Positions 26,704 to 35,859 of a stretch of 64,000 nt of DNA are shown piece by piece. The notes beneath the pieces were generated by a model. That model ran no database searches. It had not been told where the DNA came from and worked only from the letters and a program-made list of their open reading frames with translations. The position numbers were made by a program, and so were the translations under genes. Each line of letters begins with the position of its first letter. Within the stretch, counting starts at the first letter, position 1. Source of the DNA: Mycolicibacterium flavescens (GTDB lineage Bacteria; Actinomycetota; Actinomycetes; Mycobacteriales; Mycobacteriaceae); the NCBI GenBank assembly GCA_900637135.1, contig LR134353.1, positions 1,860,001 through 1,924,000 on the forward strand, written 5' to 3'.

Positions 26704-27800
26704 CCTCGCGGGCACTGCTGAAGTTGATCGCCATCGTCGCGATGGTGTGCGGCGCATGCGGCTGCTCGAGCAATCCGTTCGGTGAGCGAGCTATGACGAT
26801 AATCGGCCTGTTCGACAGTGCCAGTGGGCTTTACGAGGGCAACGCGGTGTCGATTCTCGGTATGCCCGTCGGTAGCGTCGAGAAGATCGAGGCGAAGGGC
26901 GCCTATGTCGAGGTGACGATGCGCGTCGAGCCGGGGGTCAAGATCCCGGCCGACGCGCAGGCGGTGACCGTGTCCACCTCCATCCTCACCGACAGGCACG
27001 TGGAGTTCACACCCGTCTACGAGGACGGTCCGACGCTCACTGACGGTCAGACCCTCGGCCTGGATCGCACCCGTACGCCCGTCGAATTCGACCGTGTGCT
27101 GGCGATGATCGACGAGCTGTCGGTGCAGCTGCAGGGCGACGGCCACGGCTCCGGCCCAGTCGCCGACCTGCTGTCGGTGAGCGCCGCGATGACCGAGGGC
27201 AACGGCACGAAGATCCGGTCGGCGCTGGGGGAGCTGTCGACTGCGTTGAAGATGAGCAAGGAGCGCGGGGCGCCGACCGGTGACGCGATCACCAAGATCG
27301 TCACCAACCTGGAGAGCCTCACCACCGCGGCCGCCGAGAACGATCAGACCATCCGCGATTTCGGCTCGTCGATGCGTCAACTCAGCGATGTGTTGGCGGC
27401 CGAACAGCTCGGCAGCGGATCGACCGGCGCGCAGATCAACCAGATCCTCTCCGAGACAGCCGACCTCATCGAGGACAACCGCGGCGCGCTGAAGACCACG
27501 ACTGCAGGGATGGAGACGACGACCAAGGCCATCGCCGAGTACCGGCGCGAGCTAGCGGAATCTCTGGACGTGGCGCCGATGTTGCTCGACAACGTCTACA
27601 ACATGATCGACCACGAGAAGGACGCCATCCGTGCGCACCCGGTGCTCGACAAGGTCGAACTCAACGGTCAGTTCACCAAGGAGGTGTGCAACCTGCTGGG
27701 CATGAAGCAGCTGGGTTGCACGACGGGGACCATTCAGGATTTCGGCCCAGATTTCGGAGTCACCAGCATGCTCGAGGGATTGGCGGGGCTCGGACCATGA
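26700..27800 (+). CDS. MceD-type MCE-domain protein, Cys-rich N-terminus
   Basis: A 366-residue MCE protein. The hydrophobic N-terminus (residues 5-20) contains C17, C20 and C22 and is followed by SSNPFG. The GAC at 18-20 or CGC at 20-22 could act as an imperfect lipobox, so this may be a second lipoprotein beside MceE; most MceD proteins I know are not lipidated. The MCE domain is at about 30-110 (DSASGLYEGNAVSILGMPVGSVEKI). The C-terminus KEVCNLLGMKQLGCTTG has a cysteine pair. ATG 26700 overlaps the mceC stop. Confidence 0.9.
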   Translation: MTSRALLKLIAIVAMVCGACGCSSNPFGERAMTIIGLFDSASGLYEGNAVSILGMPVGSVEKIEAKGAYVEVTMRVEPGVKIPADAQAVTVSTSILTDRHVEFTPVYEDGPTLTDGQTLGLDRTRTPVEFDRVLAMIDELSVQLQGDGHGSGPVADLLSVSAAMTEGNGTKIRSALGELSTALKMSKERGAPTGDAITKIVTNLESLTTAAAENDQTIRDFGSSMRQLSDVLAAEQLGSGSTGAQINQILSETADLIEDNRGALKTTTAGMETTTKAIAEYRRELAESLDVAPMLLDNVYNMIDHEKDAIRAHPVLDKVELNGQFTKEVCNLLGMKQLGCTTGTIQDFGPDFGVTSMLEGLAGLGP

Positions 27801-29116
27801 AGCAGCCCATGAAGGAGCCCGTGACGCGGCCCGTGAAAGAGCCCATGACGCGTTTTTCGCCCCCACCGGTGCGAAGAAGGGTCCGCGCGCTGGGCGCACT
27901 CACAGCCTCGGTGTTTCTGGGGGGCGCCCTCGGAGGTTGTTCGATGGGCCTGGACCGGGTGCCGCTGCCCGCGCCATCCGTCGGTGAGGACTCGTACGAG
28001 ATCAGCGCGACATTCGCGAATGCGCTGAACCTGCCCGCCAAGGCCAAGGTCCGGTTATCCGGCGCCGATGTCGGTGAGGTTCAGTCGATGACCGCCCGGG
28101 ATTACACGGCGGTGGTGACGCTGCGGATCGACTCGGATGTCCAGATCCCCTCCGGGACGAAGGCAGAACTGCGTTCGGCCACCCCGCTGGGCGATATCTT
28201 CGTCGCGCTGACACCGCCTCCCGGTGCATCTGCGGCGACGACACCGCTGGCAGCGGGCACCGTGCTCCCGTTGGATTCGACCGCCTCGGCCGCCTCGGTG
28301 GAAGACGTGTTGAGCACCGCAGCCCTGTTGGTCAATGGCGGCGCGATCCGCAACCTGACCCGGGTGATCAACGGTATGGGCCGCGCTGTCGGCGGTAAGG
28401 GTGAGGATCTGAACAGGTTCGTCGACGAGTCCACCCGCTTGATCCAAAGTCTCTCGGCACGTTCGGATTCCATCAAGCGCGCACTCACCCGGACCGGAGA
28501 TCTGTCCGCCACGATGGCGGCCCGGCAGGAGTCCATCGACGCGGCCATCGAGGCGGCCGGCCCGGCGCTGGGCGCCGTCGCGGAGAACACCGACCGGATC
28601 GTCGATCTGATCGCGCAGGTGAACCGGATCACGCTGCAGCTGGCCAAGTTTCCGTCGGTGCGCGGAGAGGAGTCGCGCAGCATGATGGCCGACCTCAACC
28701 GGCTCTCCGAGGGGCTCAACGAGGCGGCGACCGCTCCCGGTGCGTCGCTGGCCAACTTCAACCTGATGTTCGGCCCGATTCTCAAGACGACCAACTCGAC
28801 AGCGTCCAACGTCACGATCGACCTGGCCGACCTCGCCGTCGGGGCGTTCGCCGACCCCTACCATCCCGCCGACCCGGGCAGCCGCGGTCCGGGCCGCGAG
28901 GACTTCCGCAACCTGGTCGGCAGTATCTCCTACGAGCTGTTGATGATTCGCAACAAGTTCTGGGGTAAGCCCACGGCCCCACCCGGAGTCGCGCCACCGC
29001 CGAACCTGATCGGGCCCAACCCCGGCAACCTCACACCTGCTCCGCCGCCGCCGGGGCTCAAGCCGCCACCGCCGAGCGCTCCGCCGGGAGCGTCACTGGA
29101 GGAGGGCACACCATGA
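27797..29116 (+). CDS. MceE-type MCE-domain lipoprotein (LprK-like)
   Basis: A 439-residue lipoprotein. The signal region has a basic patch (RRRVR) and ends in the lipobox LGGC with C48 as the lipidated residue; internal ATG codons at residues 5 and 17 could give a shorter N-terminus. The MCE domain is at about 65-145 (NALNLPAKAKVRLSGADVGEV), followed by helical needle sequence. The last 70 residues are very Pro-rich (APPPPGLKPPPPSAPPG). ATG 27797 overlaps the mceD stop and the stop overlaps mceF. This is the standard lipoprotein position of Mce operons. Confidence 0.92.
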   Translation: MKQPMKEPVTRPVKEPMTRFSPPPVRRRVRALGALTASVFLGGALGGCSMGLDRVPLPAPSVGEDSYEISATFANALNLPAKAKVRLSGADVGEVQSMTARDYTAVVTLRIDSDVQIPSGTKAELRSATPLGDIFVALTPPPGASAATTPLAAGTVLPLDSTASAASVEDVLSTAALLVNGGAIRNLTRVINGMGRAVGGKGEDLNRFVDESTRLIQSLSARSDSIKRALTRTGDLSATMAARQESIDAAIEAAGPALGAVAENTDRIVDLIAQVNRITLQLAKFPSVRGEESRSMMADLNRLSEGLNEAATAPGASLANFNLMFGPILKTTNSTASNVTIDLADLAVGAFADPYHPADPGSRGPGREDFRNLVGSISYELLMIRNKFWGKPTAPPGVAPPPNLIGPNPGNLTPAPPPPGLKPPPPSAPPGASLEEGTP

Positions 29117-30363
29117 GGCCGCTGCTGAATGCGTTGCGATGGGCCAAACTGCGCCGCCTGGGCCTGTCGGCGCTCGCGCTGGCGATGATGTTCGTCATCG
29201 GCGTGACATACCTGATCTTCGGGACGTTGCGGCTCGATCCGGTGAGCACCGAATCCCTGATCCGCGTCCACCTCGACCAGACCGGTGGTCTGCTGCCGGG
29301 CCAGGACGTGACGCTGCGGGGTGTGCCGGTGGGGCGCGTGCGCTCGATCGAGTTGTCCGACACGGGCGCGGTCGCGGTCGCGGCACTTCACCCGGGTACC
29401 CGCATCCCCACCGACACCGCGGTTCGGGTGTCTGCGCTGTCGCCGGCCGGCGAGCAGTACCTCGATTTCCGCGCCGACCGCAATGACGGTCCCTACCTGG
29501 CCGACGGCGCCGAGATCTCCAGCGACCGCACGACCACTCCGGTGACGCTGGCCAAGCTGCTCAGCGATCTGGACGGCACCCTCGAGCAGATCGACACCGA
29601 GCGGTTGTCGGCGGTCCTCGACGAACTTCGGGTCGGGCCGGAGGGCACCGACAAGCTCGCCGCCATCCTCGACGGCGGCACGTTCCTGGTGTCGACGTTG
29701 GATTCGGTTCTGCCCCAGACGGTCAGCCTGATCCGCAACAGCAAGGTGGTGCTGTCGACGGTCCGTGACGTCAGCCCTGGGATGGCCGAAACATCCGAGG
29801 ACTTGTCGACGATTCTCGGTGGCGTGCAACGCATGGACGGCGGGTACCGGACCCTGCTGGATCGTGGGCCGCAAGCGTTCTCGGGTATCGACGCCGTCAT
29901 CGCCGACAACTCACCGACGATGGTGCAGTTGCTGGGCAACCTGACCACCGTGTCCCAGCTGGCCTATCTGCGGGTGCCTGCCCTGCAGGAGTTCTTCTTC
30001 CCGCAGTACCGCGCCGGATCGGCGCTCGACGCGGTCGGCAGCGCGTTCCGCGACGGTGGGGTGTGGGGAGCGGTCAGCCTGTACTCCCGGTACGGGTGCG
30101 ACTACAACCTGCCCCAGGCGCCGCCGACGCTGACCGATTTCCCCGAGCCCTACCTGTACACCTACTGCCCGAACCCGGATCCGAAGTACCTTGTGCGCGG
30201 GGCGCGCAACGCGCCACGTCCGCCCGGCGACGACACCGCGGGCCCCCCGCCCGGCGCACATCCGCTGCAGCGCGCCGATCCGGTTCCGACCGGCCCGCTG
30301 ACCATCCCGACACCGTACGGCGGTCCCTTCCTTCCGCTTCCTCCACCACCGAGTGGTCCGTGA
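29113..30363 (+). CDS. MceF-type MCE-domain protein
   Basis: A 416-residue final MCE subunit with a membrane helix at about 17-38, an MCE domain at about 48-130 (LDQTGGLLPGQDVTLRGVPVGRV) and a helical needle region. The C-terminal 100 residues contain YGCDYNLPQAPPTLTDFP and TYCPNPDPKYL, a cysteine pair, and end in a Pro-rich tail. ATG 29113 overlaps the mceE stop (ATGA). The chain of 3-4 bp overlaps or very short gaps from yrbEA to mceF indicates translational coupling of the whole complex. Confidence 0.92.
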   Translation: MRPLLNALRWAKLRRLGLSALALAMMFVIGVTYLIFGTLRLDPVSTESLIRVHLDQTGGLLPGQDVTLRGVPVGRVRSIELSDTGAVAVAALHPGTRIPTDTAVRVSALSPAGEQYLDFRADRNDGPYLADGAEISSDRTTTPVTLAKLLSDLDGTLEQIDTERLSAVLDELRVGPEGTDKLAAILDGGTFLVSTLDSVLPQTVSLIRNSKVVLSTVRDVSPGMAETSEDLSTILGGVQRMDGGYRTLLDRGPQAFSGIDAVIADNSPTMVQLLGNLTTVSQLAYLRVPALQEFFFPQYRAGSALDAVGSAFRDGGVWGAVSLYSRYGCDYNLPQAPPTLTDFPEPYLYTYCPNPDPKYLVRGARNAPRPPGDDTAGPPPGAHPLQRADPVPTGPLTIPTPYGGPFLPLPPPPSGP

Positions 30364-30421
30364 TGCGCAGCAACGCGGGATCACCCCGACCGACGCCCAA
30401 CTACTCTGACAGGAGCAGACG

Positions 30422-31072
30422 ATGACTACCCGGGAACAGGTGCTGACACTGGACGCCAACGACGACACCGACGCCGAAGACACCGAGAAGAAGGCCCGCG
30501 AGGAGACCACCGCCGCCGAACCCGAATCGAAGACGAGCGAAAAAGCCGTTGAGCCCGAATCGGATTCGCTGCGACGCCGCTGGCTGCGGAAGCCCACCCG
30601 CAAGACGGTGGCGCTGGGACTGGGGGCCGTGCTCCTCCTCGGATCGTTGGCCACCAGCGCTGTGTTGGCCGTCGACCTGCAGCGCGAGCGGGCAGTCACC
30701 GATGCCGGCCAGCAGGCGCTCGCCGCGGCGCAGCAATACGCCGTCGTGCTGACCAGTGTCGACGCGGCCAAGCTCGACGAGAATTTCGCGGCGGTGTTGG
30801 ACGGTGCGACCGGCGAGTTCAAGAAGATGTACAGCGAGTCCAGCAGCCAGCTCAAACAGGCGCTCATCGACAACAAGGCCCGCGCCGACGGCAAGGTGGT
30901 CGCGGCAGGCATCAAGTCGGCGACCCAGGACAAGGTCGAGGTGATGCTCTTCCTGGATCAGTCGGTCACCAACGCGCTCAATCCCGAACCGCGGCTTGAT
31001 CGCAACCGCATCATCATCACCATGGAAAAGGTCGACGGCCGCTGGCTGGCCAGTGATGTCGTGCTGCCGTGA
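30422..31072 (+). CDS. Mce-associated membrane protein (Mas)
   Basis: A 216-residue protein downstream of mceF, with AGGAG before ATG 30422. The N-terminal 50 residues are acidic and cytoplasmic (DANDDTDAEDTEKK). One membrane helix is at about 62-85 (VALGLGAVLLLGSLATSAVLAV), and a periplasmic domain with a SnoaL/NTF2-like profile follows to the end (LDRNRIIITMEKVDGRWLASDV). Mas proteins accompany most mycobacterial mce operons and in M. tuberculosis help stabilise Mce transport. The next gene overlaps by GTGA. Confidence 0.88.
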   Translation: MTTREQVLTLDANDDTDAEDTEKKAREETTAAEPESKTSEKAVEPESDSLRRRWLRKPTRKTVALGLGAVLLLGSLATSAVLAVDLQRERAVTDAGQQALAAAQQYAVVLTSVDAAKLDENFAAVLDGATGEFKKMYSESSSQLKQALIDNKARADGKVVAAGIKSATQDKVEVMLFLDQSVTNALNPEPRLDRNRIIITMEKVDGRWLASDVVLP

Positions 31073-31806
31073 GCGGGCGACTCACACGATCGACGGGCGC
31101 ACTGCTCGGTGTCGTACTGGTCGCGGCGCTCGTCGGAACCGCTCCGACGGCCGACGCTGACACCACATCCAACGGCGTCACCTACACCGTCGTACCCGAC
31201 GTGCGCTCCGGGACCAGCCCGCAAGGTCCGGGCGAGTGGACCGTGCACTACGAGAAGCTCGCGGGCGGTGACCCAGCGGTCACCGACGCGATCAACCGAA
31301 TTCTCGACGATGAGGCCAACGGTCAGGTGTGGCTGTTCGCAGCCAGCGCCAGTAAGAGTTCGCCATGGACATTCAGCACGCAGGGCAGGTTGCAGTTCCG
31401 CCCGATGACCGTCTCGGAACTGTGGCAGGGCCGATACAACGCCGTCGAACTGCCCAATATGCCTGTCGACACGGTCGCCACGCGGGTGTTCGATTCGCGC
31501 AGCGGAATCCAGATCGTGTGGAAGAACTTGTTCGTCGACGAACAGGCTGGGCTCAACCGGTTGGGCGAGTTGACGAAGAAGATCCTGCCCGCCACCTACC
31601 CGGAACCGCCGCTGGGCGGATGGGGGGAGTACTACGCGGGATGGGCGCCGGTGGAGCGCAACTTCCGATTTTGGATCCCGACCGATGCGGGCATCCAGAT
31701 GTACTTCCCTGAGGGGCAATTCGGCAGGGAGGTGCGCTCGATCACCATTCCGTGGGATGTGGTAGCGGATTTGATCGACCCGGTGTTCGCGCCGATCACC
31801 AGTTGA
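31069..31806 (+). CDS. Secreted DUF3298/MPT64-like protein
   Basis: A 245-residue exported protein. The signal peptide (GALLGVVLVAALVGTAPTADA) is cut near residue 30. The mature domain resembles the MPT64/RsiV type (DUF3298): WTVHYEKLAGGDPAVTDAINR near the start and an ending where a beta-strand FWIPTDAGIQMYF is followed by VRSITIPWDVVADL. GTG 31069 overlaps the mas stop, so it is the last gene of the mce operon. It may bind or process the imported lipid outside the membrane; that is inference. It is convergent with the next gene, overlapping by 11 bp. Confidence 0.78.
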   Translation: MSGRLTRSTGALLGVVLVAALVGTAPTADADTTSNGVTYTVVPDVRSGTSPQGPGEWTVHYEKLAGGDPAVTDAINRILDDEANGQVWLFAASASKSSPWTFSTQGRLQFRPMTVSELWQGRYNAVELPNMPVDTVATRVFDSRSGIQIVWKNLFVDEQAGLNRLGELTKKILPATYPEPPLGGWGEYYAGWAPVERNFRFWIPTDAGIQMYFPEGQFGREVRSITIPWDVVADLIDPVFAPITS

Positions 31807-32248
31807 GGACGTCGTCGGGTCCGCCGGGGTTGCACCCGGAGTTCTGCATGATGATGCTGGACACGACGGGACGCCACGGTTCGAGGTTCCAGGTGCCGAC
31901 CTTGCCCGGGTTGGTGAACGTGGAAAGTTGCCAGTAGCACATGAACTGGTTCTGCATGGACAGCGTGTTGGCGTCGGGCGCATGCTCGAGTAGTTCCGCC
32001 CACGCGTCGTAGCTCTGCGCGCCGTTGCTGAACGGTCCCGACCCGGCCCACCCCCACGGCGTGGGATAGATGCGTAGGGTCGCGCGATCGCCGTGGTACT
32101 CCCACACGGTGTGGTCGATGTAATCGGGGGAACCAGGCGGCCGCGCGGGCGCTGGGTCCGCATGCGCCGCCACCGCGCCCGGCAACAGCATGGCGGCACC
32201 CGCAGCGAGGGCGAGCAGTCGACCAATCCTCACGGCCTCACCTAACAT
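31796..32248 (-). CDS. Secreted DUF2599-like protein
   Basis: A 150-residue exported protein. ATG 32248 overlaps the stop of the upstream aldehyde dehydrogenase (TGATG); GTG 32233 is a shorter alternative. The signal peptide ends near AAHADPAPA. The mature part has YIDHTVWEYHGDRATLRIYP, two cysteines (FMCYWQ, NSGCNPGG) and GTWNLEPWRPVVSSI, which fit the mycobacterial DUF2599 family of unknown function. It is co-transcribed with the dehydrogenase from the S2 promoter. Confidence 0.75.
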   Translation of the reverse strand: MLGEAVRIGRLLALAAGAAMLLPGAVAAHADPAPARPPGSPDYIDHTVWEYHGDRATLRIYPTPWGWAGSGPFSNGAQSYDAWAELLEHAPDANTLSMQNQFMCYWQLSTFTNPGKVGTWNLEPWRPVVSSIIMQNSGCNPGGPDDVLNW

Positions 32249-33723
32249 CAGCCCACCGGCCATTGAAGCGCCTTGTGCTGCAGGTACTCCGCCAGCCCGT
32301 ACTCACCGAACTCCCGGCCGATGCCGCTGTGCTTGTACCCGCCGAACGGCGCGCTCGGGTTCAGCCCGCCACCACCACCATTGATGATGACGGTGCCTGC
32401 GCGCAACCGGCGTCCGACCGCCACCGCCCTCAGCGGGTCGGCCGACCAGACGCCCCCGGCCAAACCGTAACGGCTGTCGTTGGCCAGCCGCACCGCCTCG
32501 TCGTCGTCGCCGAACGGAATGACCACACCGACCGGGCCGAAGAACTCGTCCTGAGCGATGCGCATCGAGTTGTCCACCCCGACGAACAGCGTCGGTTCCA
32601 CGAAGTAGCCGCGCTCCATCTGTGCGGGACGCTTTCCGCCGAAGGCGATCTGCGCGCCTTCGTCCACACCGGTCGCGATCAACGACTCGACCCGCTCGCG
32701 TTGCACCTCGCGGATCAGCGGGCCCATCATCGTCGCCGGGTCGGCCGGGTCTCCCACGCTGATGAAGCCCAGCACGCCGGTGATGCGGGCGACGAGCTCG
32801 TCGTGCAGCGAGTGGTGCACCAGTATGCGGGTCAGCAGCGCGCAGCCCTGTCCCGCGTGGGTGACGATGCCCGCAAGCACGCTCTCCATCACCTTGTCGA
32901 GGTCGGCGTCGTCGAGGATGATGTTCGCCGACTTGCCGCCGAGTTCGAGAACGACCTTTTTCAGCGAATCCGCCGCCTGCGTGTATACCCTGCGGCCCAC
33001 CGCATCCGAGCCGGTGAAGCTGACGAGGTCCACCCCCGGATGGGTGGTCAGCGCCTCGCCCTCGGCGATGTCGCCGGTGACCACGTTGAGCACACCCGGC
33101 GGCAGACCGGCGGCCTCGGCCACCTCACCGAGCACCAGCGCCTCCAGCGGCGTGTACGGCGACGGTTTGAGCACCGCGGTACACCCGGCGGCCAGAGCGG
33201 GTCCGATCTTGGCCAGGTTCAGCAGGAACGGGAAGTTGAACGGGGTGATGAGCGCGGCCACGCCATAGGCTTCGCGCAGCATCATGCCCTGTCCGATGCC
33301 ATGGCCCATCACGGGCCGCACCGGCGGTTCGAAGTCGAACTGCGGCAACACCCGGTCGGTCAGGTCGCGGAAGTGGTCGATCGGGGTGCCGACCTGAAGC
33401 ATCTCAGAGAGCATTCGAGTCGAACCGGCCTCGGCGATGTTCAACTCGATCAACTCGTCTCGGCGGCGGGTGAGTTCGTCGGCCATGGCGGCCAGGACGC
33501 GGCAACGCTCGGCCGGGCGCATCGTCGGCCACGGTCCTTGGTCGAACGCGGTGCGGGCCGCGGTGACAGCGGCGTCGATGTCGGCGACGGTGGCCTGCGG
33601 CACCTCGGCGATGGATTGCTCGGTCGCCGGGTTCACCACCGTCACGGTGTCGTTGCCGGTGCCCGACGTCCATGCTCCGTCGATGAACAAGCTCTTGCGG
33701 GTGGAAACGGTCGAGGCTGTCAC
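32248..33723 (-). CDS. NAD(P)-dependent aldehyde dehydrogenase
   Basis: A 491-residue aldehyde dehydrogenase from GTG 33723, with AGGAGG 8 nt upstream. The catalytic residues are in place: general base E260 in LELGGKS and nucleophile C294 in HAGQGCALLTR. N-terminal cofactor motifs are PFNFPFLLNLAKIGPAL, FTGSDAVGRRV and the C-terminal FGGYKHSGIGRE. It would oxidise an aldehyde made from a P450-generated alcohol to the acid that is then activated by an acyl-CoA synthetase. It is divergent from a GntR gene, with motif site S2 between them. Confidence 0.93.
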   Translation of the reverse strand: MTASTVSTRKSLFIDGAWTSGTGNDTVTVVNPATEQSIAEVPQATVADIDAAVTAARTAFDQGPWPTMRPAERCRVLAAMADELTRRRDELIELNIAEAGSTRMLSEMLQVGTPIDHFRDLTDRVLPQFDFEPPVRPVMGHGIGQGMMLREAYGVAALITPFNFPFLLNLAKIGPALAAGCTAVLKPSPYTPLEALVLGEVAEAAGLPPGVLNVVTGDIAEGEALTTHPGVDLVSFTGSDAVGRRVYTQAADSLKKVVLELGGKSANIILDDADLDKVMESVLAGIVTHAGQGCALLTRILVHHSLHDELVARITGVLGFISVGDPADPATMMGPLIREVQRERVESLIATGVDEGAQIAFGGKRPAQMERGYFVEPTLFVGVDNSMRIAQDEFFGPVGVVIPFGDDDEAVRLANDSRYGLAGGVWSADPLRAVAVGRRLRAGTVIINGGGGGLNPSAPFGGYKHSGIGREFGEYGLAEYLQHKALQWPVG

Positions 33724-33750
33724 TGAATTCCTCCTAGCCGGGCGTCATTG

Positions 33751-33765
33751 AGTAAGCTGAATTAG
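33751..33765 (+). promoter_or_regulatory. Cluster motif site S2
   Basis: AGTAAGCTGAATTAG lies between the divergent aldehyde dehydrogenase and GntR genes and matches site S6 at 11 of 15 positions. The adjoining AATTAGCTAT is repeated at site S4 (39565-39574). This is the weakest member of the set, and it lies close enough to both starts to control both. Confidence 0.4.
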
Positions 33766-33805
33766 CTATTTGGTTGAGGTTTTCGGCGGGTAGGGCAGGA
33801 GGGCG

Positions 33806-34600
33806 ATGGACCTGAACGGCCGTGGCGACCGCTCGTCCAAGCTCGTTCGCGCCCCCAAGACCGCCGAGCTGATCGCCGACCATCTGCGCAGCAGCATCGT
33901 GCGTGGCGTGCTCAAGAAGGGCGACGCGCTGCCGACCGAGGTGGAACTCGTGCGGCAGTTCGGGGTGTCGCGGCCCACGCTGCGCGAGGCGTTCCGGATC
34001 CTGGAGAGCGAATCCCTGATCGTGGTGCGCCGCGGTTCGCGTGGCGGCGTGCTGGTGTCCTCGCCCGAGACCGCCGTGGCCGCGCGGGATTTCGGCCTGC
34101 TGCTGCAGATGTCGAAGACCACACTGGCCGATGTGTACGAGGCGCGTAAGGTCTTCGAGCCCGCCGCCGTCGAGCTGCTGGCCAAACGGGCGAAGTCCGA
34201 TGATGTCGCTGAATTGCGTTCTACCAGTTCGGCTCTGGCGGCTCTGATCGCCGAAGGTGCCGAGCACGCCGACCTCGGCGAGTGGTCGGCCGTCGTCTTC
34301 CGGTTCCACGACGTCATCCTCGAGCGGTCCGGAAACAACACCATGGCCCTGGTCGGTGCGGTGTTGCGCGATGTGATCACCAAGCACATGCAACGCGCTG
34401 TCACCACCGCCGCCGGCCCCGAAGTCATCGAAAAGCAGTTCAAGCAGACGCTGCGCACCTTCGAGAAGTTCATCGCGCTGGTCGAGGACGGGGACGCCGC
34501 AGGAGCCAAGGATCTTTGGACCGCTCACATGAATCGGGCGGGTCGCCAGATGCTCTGGGGCGACCTCGCCAATGAAACGGTCCTCGACCTGTATTCCTGA
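33806..34600 (+). CDS. GntR/FadR-family transcriptional regulator
   Basis: A 264-residue regulator. The winged helix is at about residues 18-90 (LPTEVELVRQFGVSRPTLREAFRILE, then VVRRGSRGGVLV), and an FCD ligand domain covers about 105-245 (LADVYEARKVFEPAAVELLA, FHDVILERSGNNTM). FCD domains bind acyl-CoA or organic acids through a metal site; the His in RFHDVIL and the later HMQRAV fit that. GTAGGGCAGGAGG precedes ATG 33806. It is a strong candidate for the regulator of the 15-bp motif set, since a site lies in its own promoter. Confidence 0.9.
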   Translation: MDLNGRGDRSSKLVRAPKTAELIADHLRSSIVRGVLKKGDALPTEVELVRQFGVSRPTLREAFRILESESLIVVRRGSRGGVLVSSPETAVAARDFGLLLQMSKTTLADVYEARKVFEPAAVELLAKRAKSDDVAELRSTSSALAALIAEGAEHADLGEWSAVVFRFHDVILERSGNNTMALVGAVLRDVITKHMQRAVTTAAGPEVIEKQFKQTLRTFEKFIALVEDGDAAGAKDLWTAHMNRAGRQMLWGDLANETVLDLYS

Positions 34601-34604
34601 CACG

Positions 34605-35813
34605 TCAGCCCAGCACTCCCTGTTCGCGCAGGCCTGCGATCGTGTCCCAGTCCATGCCGCAATCCAGCAGAATCTCCTCGGTGTGCTGGCCGAGTTCGGG
34701 GGCGGGACCGGCCGGTGTGGTTGGCACGCCGTCGAATTGATAGGGCGGGGCCACCAACCGGAACGGCTTGCCATCGGTGCCTTGGACCTCGGGCAGATAA
34801 CCGTTCTCGGCGACCTGCGGGCTGGCGCAGACCTCCTCGAATGTCGCGGCCGCCGACCACACGCCGGAGAACCCCGTCAACGCGCTGCGCCACTCCTCGA
34901 GCGTGCGGCGTCCGAACGTGGCGTCCAACTCCGCGACGCATTCGGCACTGTTGACGAAGCGCGAGAAGGCGTCGCGGAATCGTTCATCGTCGATCAGGTC
35001 CTCGCGCCCGATCAACATGCAGAGTTCAGGCCAGAACCGGTCAGCCTGCAGGCACACCAGGTTCAACCATCGGTCGTCGGAGGTGCGGTAGTAGTTGACG
35101 ATCGGATTCGGTGCCGCCTTGCGTTCGATGCGCGGCAGTTCCCCCGAACCGGCCGCCGCCGCGGCGATGTCGGGGCCCATGGTCCACATACCGGTGTTCA
35201 GCAGTGAAACGTCGATCAGCGCGCCCTCACCCGACCGTTCTCGTCGGAACAGTGCCATGGCCACCGCACCGGCGATGGCACTGGAGCCCTGCAGGTCGAA
35301 GAACGCGGCCGGTTGCGCGGCGGGGTCGGTTGCCCCCGGGGCGGTCAGCTTGTTCTGAACGCCCGCCGCCGACCACGCTGCGGCGGAATCGAACCCGCCC
35401 GTTGAGGCGTTGGGACCGGTGCTGCCCCAGCCGGATCCCCGCACGTAAATCAGCCGTGGATGGTCCGCGCGCAGGTCGTCGGGATCGATGCCGAGTTTCG
35501 CCCGTACTTTCGGCAGGTAGCTGGTGAGAAAGACGTCCGCGGTCTTGACGAGTTGGCGCAGTGCGTCCAGACCGGCCGGGGTGGTCAAGTCCAGGGTGAT
35601 GCTGCGCTTACCCCGATTGGGCACGTGCAGAAACGGGTTGGGCGCATTGTCATCGGCGTTGAGCGCATTTCGCAGGGCGCGCTGAGGATCACCGGTCGGG
35701 GGCTCCACCTTGATCACGTCGGCGCCGAGATCGGCCATGATGGCGCCGGCACCCGGCACGAAGGTCCATGCCGCCACCTCGACGACGCGAACACCCTCGA
35801 ATGGACCAGCCAT
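34605..35813 (-). CDS. CaiB/BaiF-family CoA transferase
   Basis: A 402-residue class III CoA transferase. ATG 35813 (MAGPFEGVRVVEVAAWTF) has AGGAG 8 nt upstream; ATG 35819 is too close to that site. The catalytic aspartate is in AAFFDLQGSSAIAG, and the N-terminal Rossmann part has MADLGADVIKVEPPTGDP and NRGKRSITLDL. It would move CoA between an acyl donor and the pathway acid, or racemise an alpha-methylacyl-CoA as the related Mcr enzyme does. It is in one operon with the upstream gene (46-bp gap) and convergent with the GntR gene, 4 bp apart. Confidence 0.9.
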   Translation of the reverse strand: MAGPFEGVRVVEVAAWTFVPGAGAIMADLGADVIKVEPPTGDPQRALRNALNADDNAPNPFLHVPNRGKRSITLDLTTPAGLDALRQLVKTADVFLTSYLPKVRAKLGIDPDDLRADHPRLIYVRGSGWGSTGPNASTGGFDSAAAWSAAGVQNKLTAPGATDPAAQPAAFFDLQGSSAIAGAVAMALFRRERSGEGALIDVSLLNTGMWTMGPDIAAAAAGSGELPRIERKAAPNPIVNYYRTSDDRWLNLVCLQADRFWPELCMLIGREDLIDDERFRDAFSRFVNSAECVAELDATFGRRTLEEWRSALTGFSGVWSAAATFEEVCASPQVAENGYLPEVQGTDGKPFRLVAPPYQFDGVPTTPAGPAPELGQHTEEILLDCGMDWDTIAGLREQGVLG

Positions 35814-35859
35814 ACTCATGCTCCTGCCGTCTGCGAACGTTCGATTCCCGATGGGAGGG

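Noticed and set aside
21487..31806. Identification of the mce operon as mce4 (cholesterol importer)
   Set aside because: YrbEA has an extra N-terminal segment, KstR sites were not found, and hsd4A, ring-degradation and kstR genes are absent. A FadE pair alone does not prove mce4.
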